Below are positions 49,372 to 58,413 of a stretch of 64,000 nucleotides of DNA, in pieces. Position 1 is the first letter of the stretch; every line of letters starts with the position of its first letter. This DNA is from Labrenzia sp. CE80 (GTDB lineage: Bacteria; Pseudomonadota; Alphaproteobacteria; Rhizobiales; Stappiaceae), in contig NZ_WAJT01000003.1 in the NCBI RefSeq assembly GCF_009650605.1, positions 186,001 to 250,000 on the forward strand, read 5' to 3'. The position numbers were made by a program, and so were the translations under genes. The notes beneath the pieces were generated by a model. The model was not told the DNA's origin. It ran no database searches and was given only the letters and a program-made list of their open reading frames with translations.

Positions 49372-49794
49372 TCAATGCATGTCGCCGTGGCCAAAGGCCA
49401 CGTCCCGGCGGGCGCCTGTGATGGAGATCGAAAAGCCTGCGATGACGTCAATCAGGGCGATGACCATCAGGATGAAGAAGAGCGACGTTGCTGCCTGTGG
49501 CAGCACCAGGAACTCGACCAGATAGGCCACAAGCACAAGCACCGACAGCATGTGGTCGAGCAGGGCCGCGCGTCCGATGCGGGTGGCTTTCAGGATTTCG
49601 ATGAAGAGAAAAAACAGGCCTGCGGTGATCAGGAGATCACTGGCGAGCAGCTGGAACGTTGCGCCGGAGACCATGCCGAAGGTGATGACCGGCGTGGTCC
49701 AGAACCCCGGATCGGTTTCGCCGGCTGTGAAAGACAGGCCGTTGTAGATCAGAAACGCGAACAGGGTGAATGGCAAGGCGGAGAGAAGGCGCAT
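49372..49794 (-). CDS. Small integral membrane protein of unknown function
   Basis: A 140-residue protein with four predicted membrane helices and short loops, ending in a His/Asp tail. The start at 49794 begins MRLLSALPFTLFAFLIYNG, a natural first helix; the frame extends to 49938 over the rpmF terminator, which is not plausible. I do not recognise a family with certainty. It is convergent with yciB. Confidence 0.7.
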   Translation of the reverse strand: MRLLSALPFTLFAFLIYNGLSFTAGETDPGFWTTPVITFGMVSGATFQLLASDLLITAGLFFLFIEILKATRIGRAALLDHMLSVLVLVAYLVEFLVLPQAATSLFFILMVIALIDVIAGFSISITGARRDVAFGHGDMH

Positions 49795-49902
49795 GAACAG
49801 GCTCCAGATTGCGTTTGCCCGGGGCGCTGATCCCGGGAAAGGCTGACGGTGGGGACCTGACACGATCTTCCCGGCCAATTCAAGATGGCAGGTCACAAAA
49901 AG

Positions 49903-49935
49903 AAAAAGGCCGGCCTGTCGAAACAAGGCCAGCCT
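49903..49935 (-). terminator. Rho-independent terminator of rpmF
   Basis: On the minus strand GGCTGGCCT and AGGCCGGCC form a 9-bp stem (one G-T pair) with a 9-base loop, followed by TTTTT. Confidence 0.88.
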
Positions 49936-49968
49936 CAATCTCGTTTGCCGTTCGGCAATCCTGAACCC

Positions 49969-50154
49969 TTAGACGTCGTCCTTGGGTGCGAGGATCTGAC
50001 GTCCCCGGTACATGCCAGACTTGAGGTCAACATGATGCGGGCGACGCAGTTCGCCTGAATCCTTGTCCTCAACGTATGTCGGCTGCTTCAGGGCGTCCGG
50101 GGAACGGCGGAAACCGCGCTTCATGCGCGAAGTTTTCCTCTTCGGTACGGCCAT
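49969..50154 (-). CDS. rpmF: 50S ribosomal protein L32
   Basis: A 61-residue basic protein starting MAVPKRKTSRMKRGFRR, the L32 signature. It has no cysteines, so it is the zinc-independent form. The frame opens at 50310, but the conserved start is at 50154. It has its own terminator; mtgA lies upstream on the same strand. Confidence 0.96.
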   Translation of the reverse strand: MAVPKRKTSRMKRGFRRSPDALKQPTYVEDKDSGELRRPHHVDLKSGMYRGRQILAPKDDV

Positions 50155-50322
50155 TTTGTTCTTCTCCGTGGTCCATAGTCGCGCGGCCCGGACCGGGAAA
50201 GCCCGGGGCGTGGCGTCACGCAGCGTGTTGGAATGGGCGGCGTTATACAGGCAACGCTCAGCTTTTGCCAGCCCATCAAGTGAAAATTCTTGCTGCCGAC
50301 GTACACACAAGCGGCAGGCCCG

Positions 50323-51108
50323 TCAAGAGCCAAGCACACAGCCGAATATGGGGCCGGCACCTTTGACCCGAGAAAGGTTGGTGGACGACAGCTTGCGGTG
50401 GCCTTGGGACGGCTTGGCGGGATTACGTCGCAGCGGGTTCGGCAGTGCGGTTGCAAGGCGCGCGGCCTGCGTTCTCGTCAGATTCTTGGCAGGTTTGCCG
50501 AACCAGGCCTGGCTCGCGGCTTCTGCTCCAAAAATGCCCTCTCCCCACTCCGCGATATTGAGGTAGATCTCCATGATCCGGCGTTTCGTCAAAATCCCGT
50601 CGATCATCAGGGCCAGCGGCAATTCAAGCCCTTTGCGCAGATAGCTGCGCCCGCCCCATAGATAGAGGTTCTTTGCAGTCTGCATCGTAAGGGTGCTGGC
50701 ACCGCGTGGCGCTTCCCCCTCGCTCAAGAGCACATCGACCTGTTTCTGCAGAGCTGACCAGTCGACGCCGCCATGGTCACAATAGCCGCTATCTTCCGAA
50801 GTGATCACGGACCGCACCAGATGTGGCGATATTTCTTCCAGTGAGCGCCATTTCCGGTCCACCCACAACAGTTGGGCGTAGCGCGCAAGCATCAAGGTGC
50901 TCACCGGCGGCACAACCGCATAGACAACGGTCAAAAACGGCGGCAGCAGAAGAATCGCGAGGGCGCCGCGGATCACCCAACGGCGCCACGATGCCTTGTC
51001 CAGCCATCTAGGAACAAAGCTGCGTCCTGTGTCACTTCGATCCTGCCGTTGCCCCTTGCCTGTCTTGGCTGACGCGGATTTGGCAGTGCCGGCCTTAGTT
51101 CGGGCCAT
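50323..51108 (-). CDS. mtgA: Monofunctional peptidoglycan glycosyltransferase MtgA
   Basis: A 261-residue GT51 enzyme that polymerises lipid II into glycan strands. A basic tail (1-35) and one membrane anchor (about 45-67) precede the catalytic domain: SEDSGYCDHGGVDW holds the catalytic Glu, followed by RGASTLTMQTAKNLYLW, TKRRIMEIYLNIAEWG and AAR-x-ALPNP. No transpeptidase domain. It overlaps the end of the fatty-acid synthase-like gene by 14 bases. Confidence 0.95.
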   Translation of the reverse strand: MARTKAGTAKSASAKTGKGQRQDRSDTGRSFVPRWLDKASWRRWVIRGALAILLLPPFLTVVYAVVPPVSTLMLARYAQLLWVDRKWRSLEEISPHLVRSVITSEDSGYCDHGGVDWSALQKQVDVLLSEGEAPRGASTLTMQTAKNLYLWGGRSYLRKGLELPLALMIDGILTKRRIMEIYLNIAEWGEGIFGAEAASQAWFGKPAKNLTRTQAARLATALPNPLRRNPAKPSQGHRKLSSTNLSRVKGAGPIFGCVLGS

Positions 51109-52315
51109 TCAGTTTCCGTTCGTTATCGACGATGAAATCCCGAATGATCGGCACAGCGTCGCGTTCCTTCGACAAGAGCAGCTGGAACACCATGTTTGAG
51201 CCATGCAAAAATCCCAATTCCACCGCGCAGAGATAAAACTCCCACATACGGCAAAAGGTTTCGTCATAGAGTTTCGCCGCTTCATCCCGGCGCGCCTCAA
51301 AGCGCAACCGCCAGTCCCGGATTGTATAGTAATAATGCAGTCGCAGGATCTCGTTGTCGCAGACCCATAGCCCAAGCCGCTCCGTCGAGGCAAAGACTTC
51401 CGAGAGCGCCGGAACATAGCCACCAGGAAAAATATACTTGCGGATGAACGGCCCCGTCGTGCCTGGAGGGGTCATGCGGCCGATGGAATGGATGACGGCA
51501 TAGCCCTTGTCGGTCAGGCAGTCCTTGATTTTGCCGAAATACGCATCGAGATGGCCAATGCCGACATGTTCCATCATTCCGACCGAAATCACCCGGTCAA
51601 ACTGGCCTTCAAACTCGCGATAGTCTTTCAGCACAAACTGGATTTTGTCCTCCAGCCCGGCTGCTCTGACGCGCTCTTCTGCAATCTTCACCTGTTCCGG
51701 CGAGACGTTCAGCGAGGTCACCTTGGCGCCGGCCTGGGCAATGCGGATGGCCAATGATCCCCAGCCGCCGCCAATTTCCAGCACCTCCATGCCCGGCTGC
51801 AGATCGAGTTTGGCGACAAGGTGGTTCAGCTTGGCCGCCTGGGCCTGTTCCAGCGTGTCATCGGGTGAAGAGTAGTAGGCGCAGCTGTAGTTCAGGCCCT
51901 CATCCATGAACAGGCGGTACATCTCGGTCGACAGGTCATAATGATGCCGTGCCTGCTCCTTTGCCCGCTCCACGTTGTTCTTCTGCTGCCGCCGCCTGAA
52001 CGCCTTCCAGAACCGCCGCAGGAGCCCCTGGACCGGGTTAGCGCCCAGAGGTGCCCGGTTGATCGAAAACAGGAACATGAAGTCGTAGATCGTTGAGCCT
52101 TCCTCCAGGGTCAGGCTTCCGTCCATATAGGCTTCACCCGCCGCAAGCTCCGGATTGAGAAAAAGCGACCTGTAGAGTTTCTTGTCGTGCAGACGGATCG
52201 TGACAGTCGGACCATCTGTGCCCGATCCAAACTCGTGCAGGTCACCCCCCGCGCCATAGACGCGCATCTGACCGCGCTTCACAAAGGAACTCAGCAAGCT
52301 CGACAAAAGACGCAT
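51095..52315 (-). CDS. Cyclopropane-fatty-acyl-phospholipid synthase family protein
   Basis: A 406-residue SAM-dependent methyltransferase. An N-terminal domain (1-110) precedes the catalytic domain with HYDLSTEMYRLFMDEGLNYSC, the SAM motif VLEIGGGWGSLAIRIA (about 180-195) and the SVGMMEHVG block. It likely adds a methylene group to unsaturated phospholipid chains. CGGAGG before the ATG at 52315 sets the start; the frame extends 30 codons further. Divergent from the polyprenyl synthase gene. Confidence 0.93.
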   Translation of the reverse strand: MRLLSSLLSSFVKRGQMRVYGAGGDLHEFGSGTDGPTVTIRLHDKKLYRSLFLNPELAAGEAYMDGSLTLEEGSTIYDFMFLFSINRAPLGANPVQGLLRRFWKAFRRRQQKNNVERAKEQARHHYDLSTEMYRLFMDEGLNYSCAYYSSPDDTLEQAQAAKLNHLVAKLDLQPGMEVLEIGGGWGSLAIRIAQAGAKVTSLNVSPEQVKIAEERVRAAGLEDKIQFVLKDYREFEGQFDRVISVGMMEHVGIGHLDAYFGKIKDCLTDKGYAVIHSIGRMTPPGTTGPFIRKYIFPGGYVPALSEVFASTERLGLWVCDNEILRLHYYYTIRDWRLRFEARRDEAAKLYDETFCRMWEFYLCAVELGFLHGSNMVFQLLLSKERDAVPIIRDFIVDNERKLNGPN

Positions 52316-52489
52316 TAAACAAACCTCCGGCAAAACCTGATTGGCCACATATGCAAGAGCGCAACCCAAACAATCGCAATTCAAATTGATGCTATCGATT
52401 TTCATCTTTCTTTCTTGACGATACAGGCATTTGGCTTCAGGGAAACCGAAACTTGTTCACCAACCACATCACCTCTCCAGGAGCCGATC

Positions 52490-53395
52490 TTGACCTTCGA
52501 CATCAAGCCGCACCTTGCCAAGCAGGCAAAGCAAATGGAAACGGCTCTAGAAGGCTTGCTTCGGGAGCAGGTCGTGGCGGGAGAGACAACTCGACCGGCC
52601 CGACTGCTTGAGGCAATGCGTTATGCGGCGCTCAGCGGCGGCAAACGACTACGGCCCGTGCTCTTGATGGAGACGGCAGCCCTGTTCGGACGAGCAGACG
52701 AAGGGGTTTGTCAGGCTGGTGCAGCGCTAGAGTTCGTCCACTGCTACTCATTGGTCCATGATGATCTTCCGGCCATGGATGATGACGACCTGAGGCGCGG
52801 TCGTCCGACAACCCATAAGGCCTTTGACGAAGCAACAGCCATTCTCGCCGGTGACGCTCTTCTAACCCTGGCTTTCGATGTCATTACCGGTGAGATGGTC
52901 CATCCTGAGGCCGCAACACGCCTGAGACTTGGTCGCGAGCTCTCCCGTGCCGCAGGAATCGGAGGAATGGCTGGCGGCCAGATGCTGGATATCGAATCGG
53001 AAAACCGGGACAGGACCGAAACGGAAATCCGCACGTTGCAGGCCATGAAGACTGGAGCACTGCTGCGATATGCCTGCCGTGCAGGCGCTATCCTTGCGGA
53101 TGCGGACGACGCCGAGATCCAGCGCCTGACCCGCTTCGGCGAGATCATCGGTCTAGCCTTTCAGCTCGCAGATGACCTGCTGGATGTCGAAGCAAGCTCT
53201 GATGTGACGGGCAAGGCGACCGGCAAGGACGCAGACGCAGGCAAGGCTACTCTGGTGGCGCTCCTGGGCGCCGACGCAACGCGCTCTGAAGTTTCAAGGC
53301 TTCTGGAGGAAGCGCAGACCCTTCTGGCGCCATTTGGAGCCAAGTCAAGCCATCTCTCCGCGATCGCCGGCTTCATCGCCAACCGCGACCACTAA
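52490..53395 (+). CDS. Short-chain polyprenyl diphosphate synthase (farnesyl/geranylgeranyl type)
   Basis: A 301-residue trans-prenyltransferase. The first Asp-rich motif is in VHDDLPAMDDDDLRRG and the second in LADDLLDVE, with GGKRLRPVL before them. Residues before the first motif cannot decide between C15 and C20 product. I propose a TTG start at 52490, since CAGGAG lies 6 bases upstream and the length then matches IspA-type enzymes; the ATG at 52415 would add 25 unrelated residues. Confidence 0.9.
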   Translation: MTFDIKPHLAKQAKQMETALEGLLREQVVAGETTRPARLLEAMRYAALSGGKRLRPVLLMETAALFGRADEGVCQAGAALEFVHCYSLVHDDLPAMDDDDLRRGRPTTHKAFDEATAILAGDALLTLAFDVITGEMVHPEAATRLRLGRELSRAAGIGGMAGGQMLDIESENRDRTETEIRTLQAMKTGALLRYACRAGAILADADDAEIQRLTRFGEIIGLAFQLADDLLDVEASSDVTGKATGKDADAGKATLVALLGADATRSEVSRLLEEAQTLLAPFGAKSSHLSAIAGFIANRDH

Positions 53396-53402
53396 AGCGG
53401 TT

Positions 53403-54332
53403 TCAGTCGTCCGTTTTTGGCTGCGCGCGGCCGAAGTCGGGCGCGTCTGTTTCCTGACCCGCTTCGATAATCGACCGGCGGATACCGCGAGTGCGGGTGA
53501 AGAGATCGAACAGGGCATCGCCATCGCCCCAGCGGATCGCTCGCTGCATGGCCGACAGATCCTCTGAAAATCGGGACAGCATCTCCAGGATTGCGTCCTT
53601 GTTGTTCAGGCACACATCTCGCCACATGATCGGGTCCGACGCCGCCAGGCGGGTAAAGTCCCGAAAACCGGAAGCTGAATACTTGATGACTTCCGACTTC
53701 GTCACCGTGGCGAGGTCATCCGCCGTACCGACGATGTTATAGGCAATCAGATGCGGGAGATGCGAGACGATCGCGAGCACCAGATCGTGGTGATCGGCAT
53801 CCATCATATCCACGTTCGACCCGCAACCACGCCAGAATGCAGAGAGCTTTTCAGTCGCTGCAGCATCAACGCCCTGTTCCGGCGTCAAGATGCACCAGCG
53901 GTTGTCGAACAGGGTTGAGAACCCCGCATCCGGACCGGACTGCTCCGTGCCGGCAATCGGATGGCCCGGTATGAAATGCACACCATTGGGCACATGCGGT
54001 CGGACCTGATCCACGACCGACTTCTTGGTTGATCCGACGTCCGTCAGAATTGCCCCTGGTGACAGGGAGGGTGCAATCCATTTGGCCACGGCGCCATTGG
54101 CCCCGACGGGAACACAGAGAACGACAAGATCGGCTCCCTCGACGGCTTCTCCCGCATCGAGACAATAGCGATCACCAAGGTCCAGCTCTTCCGCACGCGT
54201 CAGCGTTTCCGCGGAGCGCGTGGAAACAACAATCTCGCGCGCAAGATTCCGCTCGCGGGCAACCCGGGCAATCGAAGATCCGATCAGGCCGATGCCGATC
54301 AGGGCCAAACGTTCAAACTGTGGTTCACTCAT
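53403..54332 (-). CDS. tyrC: Prephenate/arogenate dehydrogenase
   Basis: A 309-residue NAD(P)-dependent enzyme of tyrosine synthesis. The N-terminal Rossmann motif is GIGLIGSSIARVARER (about 13-28), and the active-site stretch around FIPGHPIAGTEQSG includes the conserved histidine. C-terminal helices include the catalytic dimer region ending with SIIEAGQE. Arogenate or prephenate preference cannot be told. It follows hisC by 23 bases in the aromatic/histidine cluster. Confidence 0.93.
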   Translation of the reverse strand: MSEPQFERLALIGIGLIGSSIARVARERNLAREIVVSTRSAETLTRAEELDLGDRYCLDAGEAVEGADLVVLCVPVGANGAVAKWIAPSLSPGAILTDVGSTKKSVVDQVRPHVPNGVHFIPGHPIAGTEQSGPDAGFSTLFDNRWCILTPEQGVDAAATEKLSAFWRGCGSNVDMMDADHHDLVLAIVSHLPHLIAYNIVGTADDLATVTKSEVIKYSASGFRDFTRLAASDPIMWRDVCLNNKDAILEMLSRFSEDLSAMQRAIRWGDGDALFDLFTRTRGIRRSIIEAGQETDAPDFGRAQPKTDD

Positions 54333-54355
54333 CAGACAAACAGGACTTCAGTGGG

Positions 54356-55483
54356 TTATCCAAGAAACTCGGCAAGGGCGGAGACGACGGTCTTGTTGGC
54401 CTCTTCCGAACCGATCGACATGCGAAGGGAATTCGGCAGGCCATAGTTGCCGACCAGCCGTAGAACGCAGCCACGATCAAGAAGGAACGCATCGGCGTCT
54501 TTCGCCCGTTTGCGCTCAACGTCCGGAAAGTGGATCAGGACGAAATTGCCAACACTTGGCGTGACCGACAGACCGAGCTTTTCAAGCTCTGCCGTTACCC
54601 AGGGCAACCAGGTCTCATTGTGATCAACAGCGCGTTCAAGAAAGGCCTTGTCACGCACAGCAGCAATCCCGGCCGCAATGGCAGGACCGTTGACATTGAA
54701 AGGCCCCCGGATGCGGTTCATGGCATCCATGATGTGCGCAGGGCCAAAACCCCAGCCCAGACGCAAACTGGCAAGCCCGTAGATTTTGGAGAACGTACGG
54801 GTCATCACCACGTTTTCAGCAGTGGCGGCCAGTTCCATGCCGCTCTCGTAGTCGTTCTTGCGGACGTATTCCGCATAGGCTGCGTCAAGCACCAGCAGCA
54901 CGTTGGCGGGCAGTTTCTCATGCAGGCGGCGCACTTCCTCAAACGGCAAATAGGTACCGGTCGGGTTGTTAGGATTGGCGATGAAAACAACCTTCGTGCG
55001 CTTCGTCACACGCTCCAAAATAGCGTCGACATCGGTCGTCAGGTTCTTTTCCGGCGCCACCACAGGCGTTGCTCCGGCCGCACGGATTGCAATGTCATAG
55101 ACCAGAAAGCCGTGCTCCGAATAAATCGCTTCATCGCCTGGGCCCAGATAGGTATAGGCGAGCAGACTGAGGATCTCGTCCGAACCTGCACCACAGATGA
55201 TCCGGTCAGCGTTCAGGCCATAGACTTCGCCGATGGCCTCTCGCAAGGCCGAAGATGAGCCATCCGGATAAAGCTCCAAGTGCTCGGCGACATTGGCAAC
55301 TGCAGCGATGGCTTTTTCACTCGCACCCAGCGGCGTCTCGTTGGACGACAGCTTGTGAAGCGTCACACCTTTGGAGCCCTTGGACTTGCCTGGCACATAA
55401 GCGGCAATATCAAGAATTCCGGGACGGGGCAGCGGTCGCTTCGAGGTCTCGCCGGCAACCGCAGAAATCGATGCATCGGTCAT
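54356..55483 (-). CDS. hisC: Histidinol-phosphate aminotransferase
   Basis: A 375-residue fold-type I PLP enzyme. The PLP lysine lies in TRTFSKIYGLASLRLGWGFG, the phosphate-binding GAGSDEIL (about 97-104) and NPNNPTG motifs are present. Next to tyrC and a chorismate-mutase-type gene, it may also transaminate aromatic intermediates, as some HisC homologues do. Its ATG overlaps the preceding stop (ATGA). Confidence 0.93.
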   Translation of the reverse strand: MTDASISAVAGETSKRPLPRPGILDIAAYVPGKSKGSKGVTLHKLSSNETPLGASEKAIAAVANVAEHLELYPDGSSSALREAIGEVYGLNADRIICGAGSDEILSLLAYTYLGPGDEAIYSEHGFLVYDIAIRAAGATPVVAPEKNLTTDVDAILERVTKRTKVVFIANPNNPTGTYLPFEEVRRLHEKLPANVLLVLDAAYAEYVRKNDYESGMELAATAENVVMTRTFSKIYGLASLRLGWGFGPAHIMDAMNRIRGPFNVNGPAIAAGIAAVRDKAFLERAVDHNETWLPWVTAELEKLGLSVTPSVGNFVLIHFPDVERKRAKDADAFLLDRGCVLRLVGNYGLPNSLRMSIGSEEANKTVVSALAEFLG

Positions 55484-56355
55484 TCAGTCAATCCTTCAGA
55501 GGCGGCGGCATCAAAATCATCATCCGCATCGCCTTCAACGTCTATCGGGGCGGAATAACCGCCAACCAGTCTCAAAACATCCGGCTCGGCGCCTGCATCG
55601 GCGCAAGCCTTGAAGATTTCGTCTTCGCTCAACTGCGCCGAGACTGCAAGCAAGGCGTCAACACCACTGGCGGAGCGATGGAAGCTGACGACCTCGAGAC
55701 CTTCATTCATCAGGTTGCCTGGCAGAACGCCGGTCCAGCGCGCGTCAAAGACCAATGTGTCGCGCTTTACTGTTTCGGCAACCGACCGGGCAATCACCAG
55801 GGCGGGCATGTCCGCCGGCCGCTCGTCCAGCACCAGGAAGGGAAGACGAGCGATAACCTCGGCACCATCAATGTTGAGACCACGCCACCAGGGAAGATCT
55901 GCACGGTCCTGAAGCGCGATCAGTCCCAGATCGCCGTCGGAAGCAGCGACAGATCCAACCACATCAGCCGCATCGGCGCCCGGCACTAGCTCACAGGAAA
56001 AACCGAAATGGAACCTTGCAAGGTCCAGCATTCCCAGAAGGTCCGCGCTGCCATCCAAATGCAGCAGAAAATCACCCTGCAAGCGCAGTGACGCCGAGAT
56101 CAATTCCCTCCAGAGGTGCTCAACAGTTGCCAGCGGCAGCACACCGTCGTGACGTTCCACCAGGTGGCGCATCAGATCGGCTTCCCGGTCGGGCTGGAAA
56201 ACCACGTTCTCTGCGCCGCTGGCCAGTCTCGCCGCGGCAATTCCGGCACCGACCTGCGCACGTTCCATAAGAAGTGCATGCAACTGGCCATCCAGCTCGT
56301 CGATACGGTGACGCAGACCATCCAGCGATGTTTCGCGGTCGGTAGTGGTGCTCAT
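55480..56355 (-). CDS. Chorismate mutase with degenerate prephenate-dehydratase-like region
   Basis: A 291-residue protein. The first 90 residues are an AroQ-type chorismate mutase (LRHRIDELDGQLHALLMERA and the later helices). The rest looks like a shortened periplasmic-binding-like prephenate dehydratase module, but I do not see the GPxGTF start or the T-R-F substrate motif of PheA, and no clear ACT signature. It may therefore only act as mutase, or regulate. It leads the operon with hisC and tyrC and is divergent from metX. Confidence 0.82.
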   Translation of the reverse strand: MSTTTDRETSLDGLRHRIDELDGQLHALLMERAQVGAGIAAARLASGAENVVFQPDREADLMRHLVERHDGVLPLATVEHLWRELISASLRLQGDFLLHLDGSADLLGMLDLARFHFGFSCELVPGADAADVVGSVAASDGDLGLIALQDRADLPWWRGLNIDGAEVIARLPFLVLDERPADMPALVIARSVAETVKRDTLVFDARWTGVLPGNLMNEGLEVVSFHRSASGVDALLAVSAQLSEDEIFKACADAGAEPDVLRLVGGYSAPIDVEGDADDDFDAAASEGLTE

Positions 56356-56438
56356 TTGGAACCCTGGAACCTCTGTGGGAGCAAGCTTTTGAAGGCCTTA
56401 GTCATAGGCATGGCACACTGAAATGGCAAAAGAAAACA

Positions 56439-56468
56439 TTGACACCGTGCCCCTGCCGATCCTAGGTG
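56439..56468 (+). promoter_or_regulatory. Possible metX promoter
   Basis: A consensus TTGACA (56439-56444) with a weak TAGGTG (56463-56468) 18 bases further. It is placed just ahead of the palindrome at 56473. Confidence 0.4.
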
Positions 56469-56472
56469 CATA

Positions 56473-56488
56473 GTTCCCGGCCGGGAAC
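56473..56488. promoter_or_regulatory. Perfect 16-bp palindrome upstream of metX
   Basis: GTTCCCGGCCGGGAAC is fully self-complementary and lies where the metX transcript would begin, 92 bases before the metX start. It is a plausible repressor site. The 224-base gap shows no SAM-II riboswitch core that I can recognise. Confidence 0.5.
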
Positions 56489-56579
56489 CCGCCCAGCAAT
56501 GTGGCAAAAGACCAGTGAAACGATCCACTGCCTCGCTTTTCCCGGACAAAACCGCACAAGAGCGACCCGCGACCCTGAT

Positions 56580-57776
56580 ATGGCCGAAGAGACCTCCGCG
56601 ACAGATCCTGCAAACATCCCATTGGTTGAAGTAGACCGACCGAGCAGCAAACTGGCGGAATTCTCCGCTAGCGAACCGCTTGAGCTCGACGCGGGAACAG
56701 AGCTTGCGCCCTGGCAAATTGCTTATGAGACCTACGGCGAGCTGAACGCGGAAAAGACAAACGCGGTCCTGATCTGCCACGCCTTGACCGGTGATCAATA
56801 TGTGGCGTCCAGCAATCCAATCACGGGAAAACCGGGCTGGTGGACCCGCATGGTCGGCCCAGGACGCCCGATCGATACGGATCGCTACTTTGTGATCTGC
56901 GCCAATGTTCTTGGCGGATGCCTGGGCACAACCGGCCCCGCGACGACGAACCCGGCAACCGATGCGCCCTATGGCTTGAAGATGCCGGTGGTGACCATCC
57001 GCGACATGGTTCGCGCTCAGGCGCGCCTGATCGACCGCCTCGGCATAGACACGCTCTTTGCTGTCGTCGGCGGCTCCATGGGCGGCATGCAGGTACTGCA
57101 ATGGGCGGCCAGCTATCCTGAACGGGTCTTCGCGGCCGTTCCGATTGCAGCCGGCGCCCGCCACTCGTCCCAGAACATCGCGTTTCACGAAGTCGGTCGC
57201 CAGGCGATCATGGCCGACCCGGACTGGTGCGGCGGCGTCTATATTGCAGCAGGCAAACGTCCGACCAAGGGGCTGTCGGTCGCGCGCATGGCAGCCCACA
57301 TCACGTATATGTCCGACGAATCCCTGCATCAGAAATTTGGCAGAAACCTGCAGGACCGGGATGATCTGACCTTTGGCTTCGACGCCGATTTCCAGATCGA
57401 GAGCTATCTGCGCCATCAGGGCATGACCTTCGTCGACCGGTTTGATGCCAACTCCTATCTTTATGTCACCCGGGCGATGGACTACTTCGATCTGGCTGCT
57501 GAATTCGGCTCCCTGCCCGCCGCCTTCAAGGACAGCAAGACCCGGTTTTGCGTGATGTCCTTCACGTCAGATTGGCTGTTCCCCACATCGGAAAGCCGCG
57601 CGGTGGTCAAGGCGCTCAATGCCGCTGCCGCCAACGTATCCTTCGTCGAGATCGACAGCGACAGGGGCCACGATGCCTTCTTGCTCGACGTCCCGGAGAT
57701 GTTCTCGACCATTCGCGGCTTCATCACCGGTGCGGCCAACGCGCGTGGCATTCCGGCGCCCGGAGGAAGTGACTGA
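56580..57776 (+). CDS. metX: Homoserine O-acetyltransferase MetX
   Basis: A 398-residue alpha/beta hydrolase that activates homoserine for methionine synthesis. The nucleophile is Ser166 in GGSMGGMQ, with His364 in DRGHDAFL as the catalytic base. CHALTGDQY near the N terminus and the RHSSQNIAFHEVGRQAI block fit MetX; acetyl or succinyl use cannot be settled by eye. The longer frame from 56466 is not conserved-looking. metW follows by 1 base. Confidence 0.94.
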   Translation: MAEETSATDPANIPLVEVDRPSSKLAEFSASEPLELDAGTELAPWQIAYETYGELNAEKTNAVLICHALTGDQYVASSNPITGKPGWWTRMVGPGRPIDTDRYFVICANVLGGCLGTTGPATTNPATDAPYGLKMPVVTIRDMVRAQARLIDRLGIDTLFAVVGGSMGGMQVLQWAASYPERVFAAVPIAAGARHSSQNIAFHEVGRQAIMADPDWCGGVYIAAGKRPTKGLSVARMAAHITYMSDESLHQKFGRNLQDRDDLTFGFDADFQIESYLRHQGMTFVDRFDANSYLYVTRAMDYFDLAAEFGSLPAAFKDSKTRFCVMSFTSDWLFPTSESRAVVKALNAAAANVSFVEIDSDRGHDAFLLDVPEMFSTIRGFITGAANARGIPAPGGSD

Positions 57777-57777
57777 C

Positions 57778-58413
57778 ATGACAAGCGTCGATCCCACGGT
57801 CAACGACCTTCCTGTGCGCGGTGACCACCGGGTTGTCGCAAATCTCGTACCCCAAGGCGCGCGCGTCCTGGACATAGGCTCCAGCGACGGCACTCTTTTG
57901 ATGCTGCTTGCCAAGGAGTGTGGCGTGGACGGCCGGGGGATCGAACTCTCTCAGGACGGTGTGAACAAATGCGTCGCCCGAGGCCTTTCCGTGATCCAGG
58001 GTGATGCGGATACCGATCTGGCCGACTATCCAGACAAGTCCTTTGATGTCGTGGTGATGAGCCAGACCCTTCAGGCGACCCGGGATCCGAAAGGCGTCAT
58101 GGACGAACTGCTACGCATCGGCCACCAGGTGATCATTTCGATCCCCAATTTCGCCCATTGGCGCAACCGCTTGCAGCTTTTGTTCCGGGGCCGCATGCCG
58201 GTGACCAAATACCTTCCCTTCGAATGGTACGACACACCGAACATCCACTTTTGTTCGCTGCGTGACTTTGTCGAACTGTGCAAGGAACTCGATGCAACGG
58301 TCGAAAAGGCCGTCGCACTCAGCGGCAGGGGCAATGAAATCCCGGTTGCCGCGCCTTGGTGGGTCTGGAACATCATCGCCGAGCAGGCAGTTTTCCAACT
58401 GCGGCGCCCCTAG
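57778..58413 (+). CDS. metW: Methionine biosynthesis protein MetW
   Basis: A 211-residue SAM-methyltransferase-fold protein. LDIGSSDGTLLMLLAKECGVDG (about 31-52, read in two parts) and DVVVMSQTLQATRDP match MetW, which partners MetX in Proteobacteria and may activate it. HWRNRLQLLFRGRMPVTKYL is the MetW-specific segment. It lies directly behind metX and its end overlaps the convergent methyltransferase gene by 4 bases. Confidence 0.95.
   Translation: MTSVDPTVNDLPVRGDHRVVANLVPQGARVLDIGSSDGTLLMLLAKECGVDGRGIELSQDGVNKCVARGLSVIQGDADTDLADYPDKSFDVVVMSQTLQATRDPKGVMDELLRIGHQVIISIPNFAHWRNRLQLLFRGRMPVTKYLPFEWYDTPNIHFCSLRDFVELCKELDATVEKAVALSGRGNEIPVAAPWWVWNIIAEQAVFQLRRP

Noticed and set aside
56356..56579. 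SAM-II riboswitch before metX
   Set aside because: The expected conserved core (GATTTGA, GGCTTGC and CGTTA-type elements) is not present by eye. A covariance search would settle it.
56352..57416. 354-residue minus-strand frame opposite metX
   Set aside because: Antisense to metX with its Ser166 motif, and it would leave no room for the divergent control region.
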